The notes under the pieces: model-generated | Database searches by the model: none | Told to the model about the DNA's origin: nothing | The model's input: the letters and a program-made list of their open reading frames with translations, nothing else | Shown here: positions 11,881 to 20,223 of the stretch, in pieces | Layout: each line of letters starts with the position of its first letter | Numbering within the stretch: the first letter of the stretch is position 1 | Made by a program: the position numbers and the translations under genes | Source of the DNA: JAEUQQ01 sp963697285 | Lineage (GTDB): Bacteria; Acidobacteriota; Vicinamibacteria; Vicinamibacterales; JAFNAJ01 | Reading direction: 5' to 3' | DNA length: 64,000 bases | Assembly (NCBI GenBank): GCA_963697285.1 | Contig: CAVONI010000011.1 | Span: 1,550,001 to 1,614,000, forward strand

Positions 11881-12993
11881 GGACAGCACGTCGAACCAGG
11901 GCAGCGTCAGGCGCATCAGCAACGCGACCGCCCAGCATGCTACCGCCATCACCGCGAACGGCGGGAAGCGCGGAACCTGCGTCGCGTACTGCTGCATCGT
12001 GATCCGCCCGGCCGACGCGCGATCGATCTCGTGGATGGCGCGCACGATCGTCGCTTCATCGGTGGCCGGGTAGAACCGCCCGCCCGTTCGCGCCACGGCG
12101 TCGCGCCAGGCCGCGTCGGGCACACCGCGCCTGACCACCGCGTCGGCGGCGGTGCGCAGGAAGTAGACCGGGACCTTCGCACGCTGGGCCTCGCGCAAGA
12201 CGTCGAATGCGCTGCGCCCGTCAGACATCACCTCGGAATCGGCACCGTCGCTGAAGATCACCATGAGGTTGCCCGACGCGTCGAGGTAGTCGAAGGCCTT
12301 GAACAGCCCCACGCCCTGGTCGATCGCCTTCGCGATCGTCGTCCCCTGGTCGGGGAAGGCCATGAACTCGTTCCAGTCGCCGATCAGCGAGATGCTCAGC
12401 AGGATGTTCTCGTAGTCGCTGGTGAAGGGCGTGATGACGTACGCGTCGTCACCGAACTCGATGAGCGACACGAGATCGCGGTAGCGTCCCCGCATGCGCA
12501 ACTCGACGAAGTACCGCGCCGCGCCGACCGTCGTGAAGAACGCCGCGTTGTTGGGCGCGCCCTTCGCGAGCGTCGGCGACGGCAGGGCCGACAGCATGCT
12601 CGACGAGGCGTCGATCATGAGGCTGATGCGCCGTCCCGGGTACGCCGCCTCGTTGCGGGTGAAGGCCGTGCGCGGATCCGCCAGCGCCAGCACGAAGAAC
12701 GGGATCCCCGCCAGCGCCGCCACGAGTGCCAGGTGCCTGGTCCACGCCAGCCCCGACCTCGTGACGAATGCAGGCAAGGCGGGCAGCGCCACGCCGCGGG
12801 GCACGCGGATCCCCGTGCCCCGGTGCACCAGGAGGAAGCGCCACAGGAAGGCTGTGAGACCTGCGCCGAAGGCCGCCAGCGCGCACAGGCGGGCGGTGTC
12901 CAGTTCGGCATACTGCAGGTCGGCCGCCCGCAGCGACCACCACTCGCGCATCGTGCGCCACACGAGGGCAACGAGTTCGGTCAGCGCGTCCAT
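11878..12993 (-). CDS. VWA domain membrane protein (BatA-like)
   Basis: 371 residues. Two N-terminal membrane segments (LCALAAFGAGLTAFLWRFLL and LALVAALAGIPFFVLALA) are followed by a von Willebrand A domain with the MIDAS signature LMIDASSSML (Asp128, Ser130, Ser132) and later NLMVIFSDGADSE. A C-terminal membrane helix (FAVMAVACWAVALLMRLTL) closes the protein. This is the BatA/BatB layout: a membrane-tethered metal-dependent adhesion domain used with MoxR ATPases in envelope quality control or complex assembly. The start at 12993 overlaps the end of the upstream gene by 13 nt, indicating translational coupling. Confidence 0.9.
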   Translation of the reverse strand: MDALTELVALVWRTMREWWSLRAADLQYAELDTARLCALAAFGAGLTAFLWRFLLVHRGTGIRVPRGVALPALPAFVTRSGLAWTRHLALVAALAGIPFFVLALADPRTAFTRNEAAYPGRRISLMIDASSSMLSALPSPTLAKGAPNNAAFFTTVGAARYFVELRMRGRYRDLVSLIEFGDDAYVITPFTSDYENILLSISLIGDWNEFMAFPDQGTTIAKAIDQGVGLFKAFDYLDASGNLMVIFSDGADSEVMSDGRSAFDVLREAQRAKVPVYFLRTAADAVVRRGVPDAAWRDAVARTGGRFYPATDEATIVRAIHEIDRASAGRITMQQYATQVPRFPPFAVMAVACWAVALLMRLTLPWFDVLS

Positions 12994-14165
12994 GCCGGTC
13001 GCTTCGTGTCGGGGGCGCGCCTCCGGAGCCGCCGCAGGCCCTCGCGCCACCACGCGTGGCGGGCGGCAACGCGCGCCGCTGCCGCCTTCGCCTGCGCGAG
13101 ACTGAGGTCGAGGGCTGCGGTGGACGTGTCGACTCGTCCGAACCGCACGGCCGTGAACGCCTCGAGTGCGGCGCGCAGGTCGTTGTCGAGCGCGGGGCTG
13201 ACGCGTGCCGCCGTCACCGAGGCAGACACCAGCATTGGCGCACCCGTGAGGCCGTGCACGCGCAGTTGTCCATCGACCGCCACCGCATCCGCGGCGGGCA
13301 CCTGTGCCACGGCCTGTCCGTTCGCGTACGCGGCGGCGATGCGCAGCGCACTCAGGGCGCGCCCGACGAGCTCGGGTGTCCAGCCTGATGCGGTCACCTG
13401 TTGCCCGACGGCATGCAGCTCACGCTGCACCGCCGCGATCGTCGTGGGGCGAGACACCGTCGGTGCGCGCGCCGCCGTGACCAGGCGCCTCGACCACATC
13501 CATCGCGCGATCGCGATGAACGCGAGCAGCGTGCCGGCGAGAAGGAGAATGATGGCGGTCGTGCGAAAGGCGGTCGCGCGGAACGACGTGGCGGCAATCT
13601 CGCCGAACGGCACCACCGGCGCCTCGCGGATGTCGGTGGCTGTGCCGGGTACCAGCGACAGCACCCGCACGGTGATCGGCGTCATCGCATACGTGAGGTC
13701 GCGCCCCTGCACGGCGTCGCCCTGGCGAGCCCGGCTCTCGATGCGGTAGCTGAGTGGCAGGGGCGGCAACTGGGCATCGCTGCCGAAGGCGTTCTCGGCG
13801 ATCAGGCGCACGTCGTAGCGGTACTGGAGGAAGCGCCGACCGGGCGCGACGATGTCGTCGGCGCGGCGTCCGCCGAGCACGTCGAAGGGCGGCACCTGCA
13901 GGGCACTGGGAGCAAGCCGCGACTCGTCGAGAATGACGCGCGAGGCGTCGGCATCCAGCAGCGAACACGTCAGCAGCACCGCGAACGGCTCACCGATCCG
14001 CACGGCGCCCGTCTCGGTGCGCCACCAGCACGTGAGGGGCTCGACTTCGACGTCCGTCGTGGGCGCCTGCGCGGCCAGGGGAGGCAGTGCCGGCAGCGAC
14101 ACCACGCCTGCGATGACTGCGGAGCACAGGGCCCTGCGGATCCCACCCGTCCTCGTGCGCGACAT
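12981..14165 (-). CDS. BatD-like exported membrane protein
   Basis: 394 residues. A signal peptide (LCSAVIAGVVSLPALPPLAA) precedes a beta-rich periplasmic region (TDVEVEPLTCWWRTETGAVR, GEPFAVLLTCSLLDADA, YRYDVRLIAENAFGSDAQLP). One membrane helix (AIILLLAGTLLAFIAIARWMW, about 205-225) and a cytoplasmic helical tail follow. The layout fits BatD-type (oxygen-tolerance family) proteins, which accompany MoxR, DUF58 and VWA genes, though sequence similarity visible by eye is weak. I chose the ATG at 14165 because it leads straight into the signal peptide. It is co-transcribed with its neighbours. Confidence 0.7.
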   Translation of the reverse strand: MSRTRTGGIRRALCSAVIAGVVSLPALPPLAAQAPTTDVEVEPLTCWWRTETGAVRIGEPFAVLLTCSLLDADASRVILDESRLAPSALQVPPFDVLGGRRADDIVAPGRRFLQYRYDVRLIAENAFGSDAQLPPLPLSYRIESRARQGDAVQGRDLTYAMTPITVRVLSLVPGTATDIREAPVVPFGEIAATSFRATAFRTTAIILLLAGTLLAFIAIARWMWSRRLVTAARAPTVSRPTTIAAVQRELHAVGQQVTASGWTPELVGRALSALRIAAAYANGQAVAQVPAADAVAVDGQLRVHGLTGAPMLVSASVTAARVSPALDNDLRAALEAFTAVRFGRVDTSTAALDLSLAQAKAAAARVAARHAWWREGLRRLRRRAPDTKRPAWTR

Positions 14166-14211
14166 TGTTCCCCTCACCTGCTCATCCCCGCGCCCGGTCA
14201 CCCCGGCCGCG

Positions 14212-15162
14212 TCACTTCTTGCGCCGCAGGCGTCGTTCGACGACGAACTCCATCAGCGCGACCTCGAAGAGCGCACGATCGCTCCCGACGCGCACGACGT
14301 CGAGGTCCAGCGCCTTGGCCTCGCGGGCGATGTCGTCCTGGTACGCGCCGATGCGGGCCGCCAGGCGCGTGAGCGCACCTCGCGACATCACGCGGGTCCG
14401 GCCGGTCTCGACGTCGTACGCTTCGACCCATCCCGACGACACGTGCGGTAGCGTATACGCATCCACGGCATCGACGAGCACGAGGCACACGTCGTGCAGC
14501 GCGTTGAGCCGCACCAGCTCGCGCAGCATCCCCGACGCGCCATCGAAGAGGAAGTCCGACACGACCGGCAGCAGCGACGACTTGCGGAGGAATCCGCCGA
14601 TCGACGCGCTCACGCTCGCGGTCTGGCGCACCGCCTGCAGCCCGTGGCCACGCTGGTAGGCGTCGAGACAGTGGATCACCTGGGTCTTCCCGATGCGCGG
14701 CCGCAGTCCGTGCAGCCCCGAGCGCTGTGCGCCGAACGTGAGCAGCCCGATCGCGTCCTGGAAGAACACCGCCGACATGCCGATCGTCGCGATCGCCCGC
14801 GCGATGGTCGTCGCGATGGTCGTCGCGGCCGTGGGGCCGCACTGCGTCGAGGCCGACGCGTCGGCGACGATCACGACGCTCGACGTGCTCGCCTGCTCGA
14901 AGTCACGGACGATGAGCGGGCTGAAGTTGGTGAGGGTCGACTGCGGCCAGTCGATATGCTCGAAGCGATCGCCGGCCTGCCAGTCGCGCAGGCCGACGAA
15001 GTCGAATCCCGCGCCGCGGAACACGCTGGCGTGCTCGCCGATCGTGAACTCGCGCATCCGCCTGAGGATGATCAACTCGATCTCGGAGATCTCCGAGAGG
15101 TTGATGAGCGGCGAGACCTGCTGTTCGTGGCGTGGACCGAACCACGTCGCAGGCGCGGTCAT
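14212..15162 (-). CDS. DUF58 domain protein
   Basis: 316 residues. DUF58 hallmarks are present: GLRDWQAGDRFEHIDWPQST (the conserved R.Y..GD....IDW motif) and IVRDFEQASTSSVVIVADAS, a degenerate VWA-like metal site. Proteins of this family sit between MoxR ATPases and VWA proteins and are thought to act with them in protein-complex remodelling. The ATG at 15162 overlaps the MoxR stop as ATGA, so translation is coupled. A longer upstream reading frame overlaps moxR and is rejected. Confidence 0.92.
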   Translation of the reverse strand: MTAPATWFGPRHEQQVSPLINLSEISEIELIILRRMREFTIGEHASVFRGAGFDFVGLRDWQAGDRFEHIDWPQSTLTNFSPLIVRDFEQASTSSVVIVADASASTQCGPTAATTIATTIARAIATIGMSAVFFQDAIGLLTFGAQRSGLHGLRPRIGKTQVIHCLDAYQRGHGLQAVRQTASVSASIGGFLRKSSLLPVVSDFLFDGASGMLRELVRLNALHDVCLVLVDAVDAYTLPHVSSGWVEAYDVETGRTRVMSRGALTRLAARIGAYQDDIAREAKALDLDVVRVGSDRALFEVALMEFVVERRLRRKK

Positions 15163-16199
15163 GGCACGGGTGTCCGCTCGAGGATGTCGGTGATCACCGC
15201 CTCGGTCGTGAGGCCGTGGCTCGCGGCGTGCGGGCCGAGCCACAGGCGGTGGCCGAGCACGTAGGGTGCGAGGTCCTGGATGTCTTCGGGGAACACGACG
15301 TCGCGCCGCCTGACCAGCAGCGCCCACACCTTGGCGAGGCGTCCCCAGCAGATGATCGCGCGCGGCGAGGCACCGAGATCCACGCCGTGCTCGACGAGTG
15401 CCGACGGCGAGTGCACGCGCCAGTCGATGTCAGGGTTGTACGGGCGCGTGGCGGCAACGAGCCGCTGGATGTAGTCGCCGAGTCGTTCGTGCAGGAAGAC
15501 GTGGTCGCTGATTGCCGCGCGCAACTGGATGATGCGCTCCTTGGCCATGAGCGGGTTGAGCCGCACCTGTTTGAAGTCGAAGTGCACGAGCTTGCGCTCT
15601 TCCTCGGGCGGCAGGTAGCCGATGTTGACCATGATCGCGAAGCGATCGGTCGCCGCCTCGGACAGCGGGAACGTCCCCTGCCCGAGTTCGACCGGGTTCA
15701 TCGTCGCGATGGCGAAGTTGAAGGCGGGCAGTTCGAAGGTGGTCTTGCCCACCGTGACCGTCCGGTCCTGGAGGCCTTCGAGAAAGGCGCTCTGCGACTT
15801 GAGCGGGATGCGGTTGATCTCGTCGAGCAGGATGACTTCGGCCTCGGCGAGCGGACCGAACTCCGTGACGAGTTCGCCGGTGGCCGGGTTGATCATCTGG
15901 AAGCCGACGACCTCGGTCGGCTGCAGGTCGGCGCGTCCCTGGATGCGCGCGAACTTCGCGTTGCTGATGGCCGCCAGGATCACCCCGAAGAACGTCTTCC
16001 CGACGCCGGGCACCCCGCGCAGCAGCAGGTTGCCGGAGTTGACCTGGCGCTGTTCCTTCTTGTCGTACGTGGTGGGGATCTCCGCCATCAAGACGACGTT
16101 GGCCAGCGTCTTGGGCGTCTCGTAGCCGACGAGCGCCTTGCGGCCTTCCGCGAGGATCGCGTCGTGGAAGGCCACCGCCTCGTCGAGGTCTGGATGCAC
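15159..16199 (-). CDS. MoxR-family AAA+ ATPase
   Basis: 346 residues. Walker A GVPGVGKT at 62-69, Walker B VILLDEIN at 122-129, sensor-1 FAIATMNPVE, and the MoxR-typical PLSEAATDRFAIMVNIGYL (arginine-finger region). The C-terminal lid contains SPSALVEHGVDLGASPRAII. MoxR ATPases act as chaperones that insert cofactors or assemble complexes together with VWA-domain partners. This is the first gene of a five-gene minus-strand operon (MoxR, DUF58, BatD-like, VWA, small membrane protein). Confidence 0.95.
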   Translation of the reverse strand: MHPDLDEAVAFHDAILAEGRKALVGYETPKTLANVVLMAEIPTTYDKKEQRQVNSGNLLLRGVPGVGKTFFGVILAAISNAKFARIQGRADLQPTEVVGFQMINPATGELVTEFGPLAEAEVILLDEINRIPLKSQSAFLEGLQDRTVTVGKTTFELPAFNFAIATMNPVELGQGTFPLSEAATDRFAIMVNIGYLPPEEERKLVHFDFKQVRLNPLMAKERIIQLRAAISDHVFLHERLGDYIQRLVAATRPYNPDIDWRVHSPSALVEHGVDLGASPRAIICWGRLAKVWALLVRRRDVVFPEDIQDLAPYVLGHRLWLGPHAASHGLTTEAVITDILERTPVP

Positions 16200-16228
16200 T
16201 GGCGACTCCGTGTCGGGTCGGGGTCTAG

Positions 16229-16245
16229 TTGGGGTCTGACCCCAA
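16229..16245. repeat. REP-like palindrome (TTGGGGTC-T-GACCCCAA)
   Basis: A perfect inverted repeat with 8-nt arms around a single T at 16237. The same core recurs at 16475-16499 with longer arms. The GGGGTC/GACCCC arms match the hairpins at 31019, 32431 and 34754. It resembles REP sequences that RAYT-type transposases mobilise in other bacteria; no such transposase is in this window. Confidence 0.7.
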
Positions 16246-16474
16246 TTGGCTGAAAGCAGACGCGCAAGTGCCCGTAATCGCTAACGGCAGGAGGCAGCCG
16301 CGCCTGGCGAAGGGTGCGGCCCTGGCAATCCGCCGACGACCATTCACAGGCACTGCAATGCTTGCGCCTGCCCGGAAATGTCTCATCCATCGCGCAATAG
16401 CGCGACATGTCGTCTGTCGCCCCCGCGATCGGCCATCACAACGACCCCCGCCGTTGTCCCAATGACGCCAACCC

Positions 16475-16499
16475 GGAATTGGGGTCTGACCCCAATTCC
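16475..16499. repeat. REP-like palindrome, second copy with 12-nt arms
   Basis: A perfect palindrome with left arm GGAATTGGGGTC, centre T at 16487, right arm its complement. It pairs with the copy at 16229. The two copies bound ~230 bp that contain no gene and separate the moxR start from the CcmH-like gene. The pair could be the ends of a small non-autonomous insertion. Confidence 0.7.
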
Positions 16500-16520
16500 T
16501 CCCCAATTCCTGGTTGAGGG

Positions 16521-17054
16521 CTACAGGTCGTCGAGTTCGTCGTCGAGGCGGCGCGCCAGCTTTGGATCGAGCGGCACCTCTTCGACCGTCTCGGGCACGT
16601 GACGGTCGCGGGCGCGCTTGGCCACCCACGCGACGCCGATGCCCGACACGATCATCGCGGCCAGCGGAAACAGCCACACGATCATGCCGCGCCCCTGGGC
16701 CTGCGGCACGGCGCGATACTCGTTCCCGAACCGCGCATACAGGCTGTCTTCGATGGCCTGCGCCGACTCGCCCTTCTTGAGCCGCACACGCACTTCATCG
16801 CGGACGTCGGCCGCGTTCGACGAGGTGCACGTGGCGATCGTCATCCCCGGACAGAACGGGCTCATGACGTTGGTGAACACACGCTGGGCGTCGCTTTCGA
16901 CGGCCTCCGCGTTCGGCCCCGACGCCGGGGCGAACATGATCGCGGCTGCCGCACCGAGCACGGCGACGATCAGGGCGATGGACAGCGGACGGGCCCAGCG
17001 GGGGGCAACCGCCGGGACGGCAGACGACGTATGTGAAGTGGACGTGGTGACCAT
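16521..17054 (-). CDS. CcmH/NrfF-like cytochrome c maturation protein with an altered cysteine motif
   Basis: 177 residues: cytoplasmic N-terminus, membrane helix (LSIALIVAVLGAAAAIMFA, ~25-43), a helical domain facing the periplasm, and a second helix (MIVWLFPLAAMIVSGIGVAW). The middle (VRDEVRVRLKKGESAQAIED, YARFGNEYRAVP) matches CcmH/NrfF-type domains that present reduced cysteines for haem ligation to apocytochrome c. The usual LRCxxC pair is replaced by Cys68 and Cys76 in SPFCPGMTIATC, a CX7C spacing. No other ccm gene is adjacent. It could have a redox role outside standard cytochrome c maturation. Confidence 0.75.
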   Translation of the reverse strand: MVTTSTSHTSSAVPAVAPRWARPLSIALIVAVLGAAAAIMFAPASGPNAEAVESDAQRVFTNVMSPFCPGMTIATCTSSNAADVRDEVRVRLKKGESAQAIEDSLYARFGNEYRAVPQAQGRGMIVWLFPLAAMIVSGIGVAWVAKRARDRHVPETVEEVPLDPKLARRLDDELDDL

Positions 17055-17146
17055 GACAACTCCCGACTGGCAGTCTACGGTATTTTCGGGGGATCGCCAT
17101 CCCGGCCCTTGAATTCCGCCGGCCGTGGCACGAGGATGGTCGCCTG

Positions 17147-17527
17147 ATGCCGCCCGACGCCCCAGACACCCGAGACGCCGCCGATGTGGCCGATCCGACG
17201 ATCCCAGACGCCCCGCTCGCGCCAGACGCTCACCCCATCAGGCTCGACCCCGTCATCCACGAGCGCCTCCGCCTCGCGATCATGTGCGCCCTCGCGGCCC
17301 ACGACCGCCTGCCGTTCATCAACCTCACCCGGCACCTCGGGATGACCTACGGCAACCTGCACATTCACGCCAAGCGACTCGAAGAGGTCGGATACCTCCA
17401 GAGCGTGAAAGAAGGGACGGGGCGGGAGGGTCGCACCACGTTCACGATCACCCGCGCGGGCCGCCGGGCACTCGAGCGCTATTTCGACCAGATGGCCGCG
17501 ATCGCCGCCGCGGCCCGTCGCACGTGA
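17147..17527 (+). CDS. winged-helix transcriptional regulator (MarR/HTH_34-like)
   Basis: 126 residues. An acidic, Pro/Asp-rich N-terminal ~30 residues precede a compact winged helix: RLRLAIMCALAAHDRLPFIN, LTRHLGMTYGNLHIHAKRLE (recognition helix), then the wing VKEGTGREGRTTFTITRAGR. This is the HTH_34/ArsR-MarR-like architecture of single-domain regulators that usually repress neighbouring genes. It is divergently oriented to the CcmH-like gene with a 92-bp shared control region, so that gene is the most likely target. Effector unknown. Confidence 0.85.
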   Translation: MPPDAPDTRDAADVADPTIPDAPLAPDAHPIRLDPVIHERLRLAIMCALAAHDRLPFINLTRHLGMTYGNLHIHAKRLEEVGYLQSVKEGTGREGRTTFTITRAGRRALERYFDQMAAIAAAARRT

Positions 17528-17618
17528 GCTCAGGGCCCGTCACCCCGCATTGCCGCGATACTCCCCTCGGTGATATTCTTCCGAGTCTCGCTGGCGCCCC
17601 CTGGGGGCCGCCATGGGT

Positions 17619-17694
17619 GGTGGGTGTAGCTCAAGGGCAGAGCGCCGGACTGTGGCTCCGGAAGTTGCGGGTTCGAATCCCGTCATCCACCCCA
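17619..17694 (+). tRNA. tRNA-His (anticodon GTG)
   Basis: Complete cloverleaf. The acceptor stem GTGGGTG pairs with CATCCAC, and the extra G at 17619 can pair with C73 (17691), the histidine identity feature. D arm GTAGCTCAAGGGCAGAGC, anticodon stem-loop CCGGACTGTGGCTCCGG with GTG, T arm GCGGGTTCGAATCCCGT. CCA is encoded (17692-17694). Confidence 0.97.
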
Positions 17695-17840
17695 GACTCC
17701 CCGTCACGACCGGCATTCCCTTCCGCGCGCCGCCCGCACAGCTCGTGTGTTGGGTGTAGACTGGCGCCTCACACCGCGCGACGGGTTGGGGACGCCACCG
17801 GCGCGTCCGGCGTGCACCCGGGAGCAACCGCCGCATCCTC

Positions 17841-18581
17841 ATGCGAAACAGCCTCGTAGCCGCCGTGCTCACGCTCGTGACGCCGATCGCCGCAGGCGCC
17901 CAGGGTCCACCCGCCAGCCTGGTCACGGGAGAGGCCTTCAGCGCTGACGGCCGCCTCGCCTATCGCGTGTTCCACACGGTCGGGGATGATGGTGCCGCTC
18001 AACAGGTGACGACGTATCGCGATGAGCAGGGACGCGAGTTCGGCCGGATGGATGCCGACTACTCGACCTACCGCTACTCGCCCGTCTACCGGATGGCCGA
18101 CCACCGGCAGCAGACGCTCGCCTCGGTCACACGCAACGGCAACCTGGTGCACGTCGAGCGCACGGTGAAGGGAGTCACCACCGGCAAGACCTTGCGTTAC
18201 TCGGGCGGCCGGGAATTGATCGTCGGCCCCGGGCTCGACGCGTTCGTGAAGGCGCACTGGGACACGCTGCTCGCTGGCCACACCGTCCGTTGTGACCTGG
18301 TCGTCCCGAGCCGGATGCAGATCCTCGCCTTCAGGATCAGCCATGTCGCCGGCGCGTCGATCCCGACCAGCCATCGCTTCGCGGTGAAGGCCGACAACTT
18401 CTTTGTGCGCCTGCTCGCCCCGGCGTTGAACGTCGAGTACGATCGCGTCACGCACGACATCCAGTCGTACGAGGGGCCGTCGAACGTCAACGACGCGGCC
18501 GACCACCCCCAGGCCGTCACCATCCGCTTCTCTGCGCCCGTGGCGACCCTCGTGCCGACGATCACGGGCGCTCCCCGGTAG
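17841..18581 (+). CDS. secreted protein of unknown function
   Basis: 246 residues. A signal peptide (RNSLVAAVLTLVTPIAAGA) is followed by a mature domain without recognised motifs: FSADGRLAYRVFHTVGDDG, YSPVYRMADHRQQT, and a C-terminal DIQSYEGPSNVNDAADHPQA. The sequence alternates short beta-like segments, consistent with a periplasmic beta-sheet protein. It begins 147 bp after tRNA-His and lies 50 bp upstream of the DUF6526 gene on the same strand, so the two may be co-transcribed. The TAG stop is followed by GGGCG, similar to other gene ends here. Confidence 0.75.
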   Translation: MRNSLVAAVLTLVTPIAAGAQGPPASLVTGEAFSADGRLAYRVFHTVGDDGAAQQVTTYRDEQGREFGRMDADYSTYRYSPVYRMADHRQQTLASVTRNGNLVHVERTVKGVTTGKTLRYSGGRELIVGPGLDAFVKAHWDTLLAGHTVRCDLVVPSRMQILAFRISHVAGASIPTSHRFAVKADNFFVRLLAPALNVEYDRVTHDIQSYEGPSNVNDAADHPQAVTIRFSAPVATLVPTITGAPR

Positions 18582-18631
18582 GGCGCCCCGGTGCACCCAT
18601 CGACTCGCTAACTCACAAGGACGAGACACAC

Positions 18632-19048
18632 ATGCAGAACTACGCCAACCACGCGCACACCCCGAAACTCTGGGCCGTCGGATTCCTCGCCTGGGTCGTC
18701 ACCGTGGGGGCCATGGTCGCCGGATGGCTCGGGTACGACACGCTCACCATCGCCCGCCTGTGCGGCGTCGTCGCGCTGGGCGTGGCACTGATGATCGGCC
18801 GCGTCTACATCACGGCCCTGCAGGACCGCATCATCAAGCTCGAGATGCAGGTGCGCTGCCGCGCGTTCCTGTCGCCGGCGCAGATGGCCGACATGGCGCG
18901 ACTCACGATGCCGCAGCTGGTCGCCCTGCGCTTCGCCTCAGATGGAGAGATTCCCGCGTTGCTGGCACGCGCGCTCAACGAGAACATGAGCGCGAAGGCC
19001 ATCAAGCAGGCCGTCCAACAGTGGGTGCCCGACTACGACCGCACGTAA
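18632..19048 (+). CDS. DUF6526 family membrane protein
   Basis: 138 residues. It starts with the family-typical MQNYANHA and has two membrane helices (LWAVGFLAWVVTVGAMVAGW and ARLCGVVALGVALMIGRVYI). A soluble C-terminal half contains LQDRIIKLEMQVRCR, LTMPQLVALRFASDGEIPAL and the end motif KAIKQAVQQWVPDY, all conserved in DUF6526 proteins of Bacteroidota and Acidobacteriota. A ribosome site (ACAAGGACGAG) precedes the ATG. No function is known for the family. Confidence 0.85.
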   Translation: MQNYANHAHTPKLWAVGFLAWVVTVGAMVAGWLGYDTLTIARLCGVVALGVALMIGRVYITALQDRIIKLEMQVRCRAFLSPAQMADMARLTMPQLVALRFASDGEIPALLARALNENMSAKAIKQAVQQWVPDYDRT

Positions 19049-19079
19049 TCCCGGCACGCCGCGGTCCCCGCGTCCGTGC

Positions 19080-19219
19080 GGGGGCCGTCTCCGGGCCGCT
19101 GCGGGGGGCCGTCTCCGGGCCGCGCGGGGGCCGTCTCCGGGCCGCGCGGGGGCCGTCTCCGGGCCGCGCGGGGGCCGTCTCCGGGCCGCGCGGGGGCCGT
19201 CTCCGGGCCGCGCGGGGGC
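19080..19219. repeat. tandem repeat, six ~22-bp units (GGCCGTCTCCGGGCCGCGCG)
   Basis: Six consecutive copies of a 22-nt unit with core GGCCGTCTCCGGGCCGCGCG. The first copies vary slightly (CGCTGCGGGG), the last four are identical. The array runs straight into the 26-bp-stem palindrome at 19205-19265. The unit contains GGGCCGCGCGGGG, one arm of that palindrome, so it probably arose by slippage from the palindrome. It lies downstream of the DUF6526 stop; no coding potential is supported. Confidence 0.85.
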
Positions 19220-19265
19220 GCGGCCCCTACACCTGTCCCGTAGGGGCCGCGCCCCCGCGCGGCCC
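19205..19265. repeat. perfect 26-bp inverted repeat at convergent gene ends
   Basis: Left arm 19205-19230 (begins GGGCCGCGCGGGGG, ends CCCCTAC), 9-nt loop ACCTGTCCC, right arm 19240-19265 the exact complement. It sits between the convergent DUF6526 and terC genes, 7 bp from the terC stop, and could serve as a bidirectional terminator. Same family as the palindromes at 11848 and 41204. Confidence 0.85.
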
Positions 19266-19272
19266 GCACCCG

Positions 19273-20085
19273 TTACGGCATCACGGAGTCGTGCAGCTCG
19301 ACTGGCACCCTGCCCTTCCGCAGGCGCATGTTGAGCAGTTCGACGCCCAGCGAGAACGCCATCGCGAAGTAGATGTAGCCGCGATCGATGTGCTGGCCGA
19401 AGCCCTCGGCCATCAGCATCACCCCGATCAGGATCAGGAACGCGAGCGCCAGCATCTTCATCGTCGGATGACGATGCACGAAGTCGCTGACCGGGCCGCT
19501 GAACGCCAGCATCACCCCAGCCGAGCACAGCACCGCCACCACCATGAGCGGCACGTGCGGCGTCATGCCGACCGCCGTGATGACCGAATCGAGCGAGAAC
19601 ACCATGTCGATCAGCATGATCTGGACGATCACCCCCGCGAACGCCGACGCCCCGGTGGCCTGCGGTGCGTGCTCCTCGCCTTCGAGCTTGTTGTGGATCT
19701 CGAACGTGCTCTTCGCGATCAGGAACAGGCCGCCGACGATGAGGATCAACTGCTTGCCGGTGATCTCGTACCCCACGATCGACACAAAGGGGTTTGTCAG
19801 GCGCATGACCCACGCGATGCTGAGCAGGAGCAGGATGCGCGTGATGACCGCCATGCCGATGCCGAGTTGACGGGCGCGCGGCTGCTGCTCGCTGGGCAAC
19901 CGCGACGTCAGGATGGCGATGAAGATGATGTTGTCGATGCCAAGCACGATCTCGAGCGCCGTCAGCGTCAACACCGACACCAGGCTCCTGACCGAGAACA
20001 GTGCCCCTGCGTCGACGGCCAGCGGGGCTGACTCGGGCGACCCCCACAGCGCAAACAGCGTCCCGACGACCAGCAGCGTAATCAC
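19273..20085 (-). CDS. TerC family integral membrane protein
   Basis: 270 residues with about eight membrane helices. TerC/YkoY signatures: ALEIVLGIDNIIFIAILTSR (acidic pair in the membrane), GGLFLIAKSTFEIHNKLEG, and IMLIDMVFSLDSVITAVGM. Family members are implicated in manganese efflux/metalation of exported proteins or tellurite resistance. Isolated single gene on the minus strand, ending at the large palindrome. Confidence 0.93.
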   Translation of the reverse strand: MITLLVVGTLFALWGSPESAPLAVDAGALFSVRSLVSVLTLTALEIVLGIDNIIFIAILTSRLPSEQQPRARQLGIGMAVITRILLLLSIAWVMRLTNPFVSIVGYEITGKQLILIVGGLFLIAKSTFEIHNKLEGEEHAPQATGASAFAGVIVQIMLIDMVFSLDSVITAVGMTPHVPLMVVAVLCSAGVMLAFSGPVSDFVHRHPTMKMLALAFLILIGVMLMAEGFGQHIDRGYIYFAMAFSLGVELLNMRLRKGRVPVELHDSVMP

Positions 20086-20223
20086 GGTTGGTATCTCCCC
20101 AGGTGAATCGCGCCAGGCGGGCGCGGAGACGGCATTCTACGTCACCGGAGGGGACGTCTCTTCGCCGCGGAGTCGTACGCCGGGTCCCCGAATCACGGCC
20201 TCTCGGCCCGCGTACACCGGCCC

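Noticed and set aside
11122..13749. 875-codon plus-strand open frame
   Set aside because: Arg/His-rich shadow opposite the VWA and BatD-like genes, caused by high third-position GC.
19080..19265. CRISPR-like array
   Set aside because: Units are directly adjacent with no spacers.
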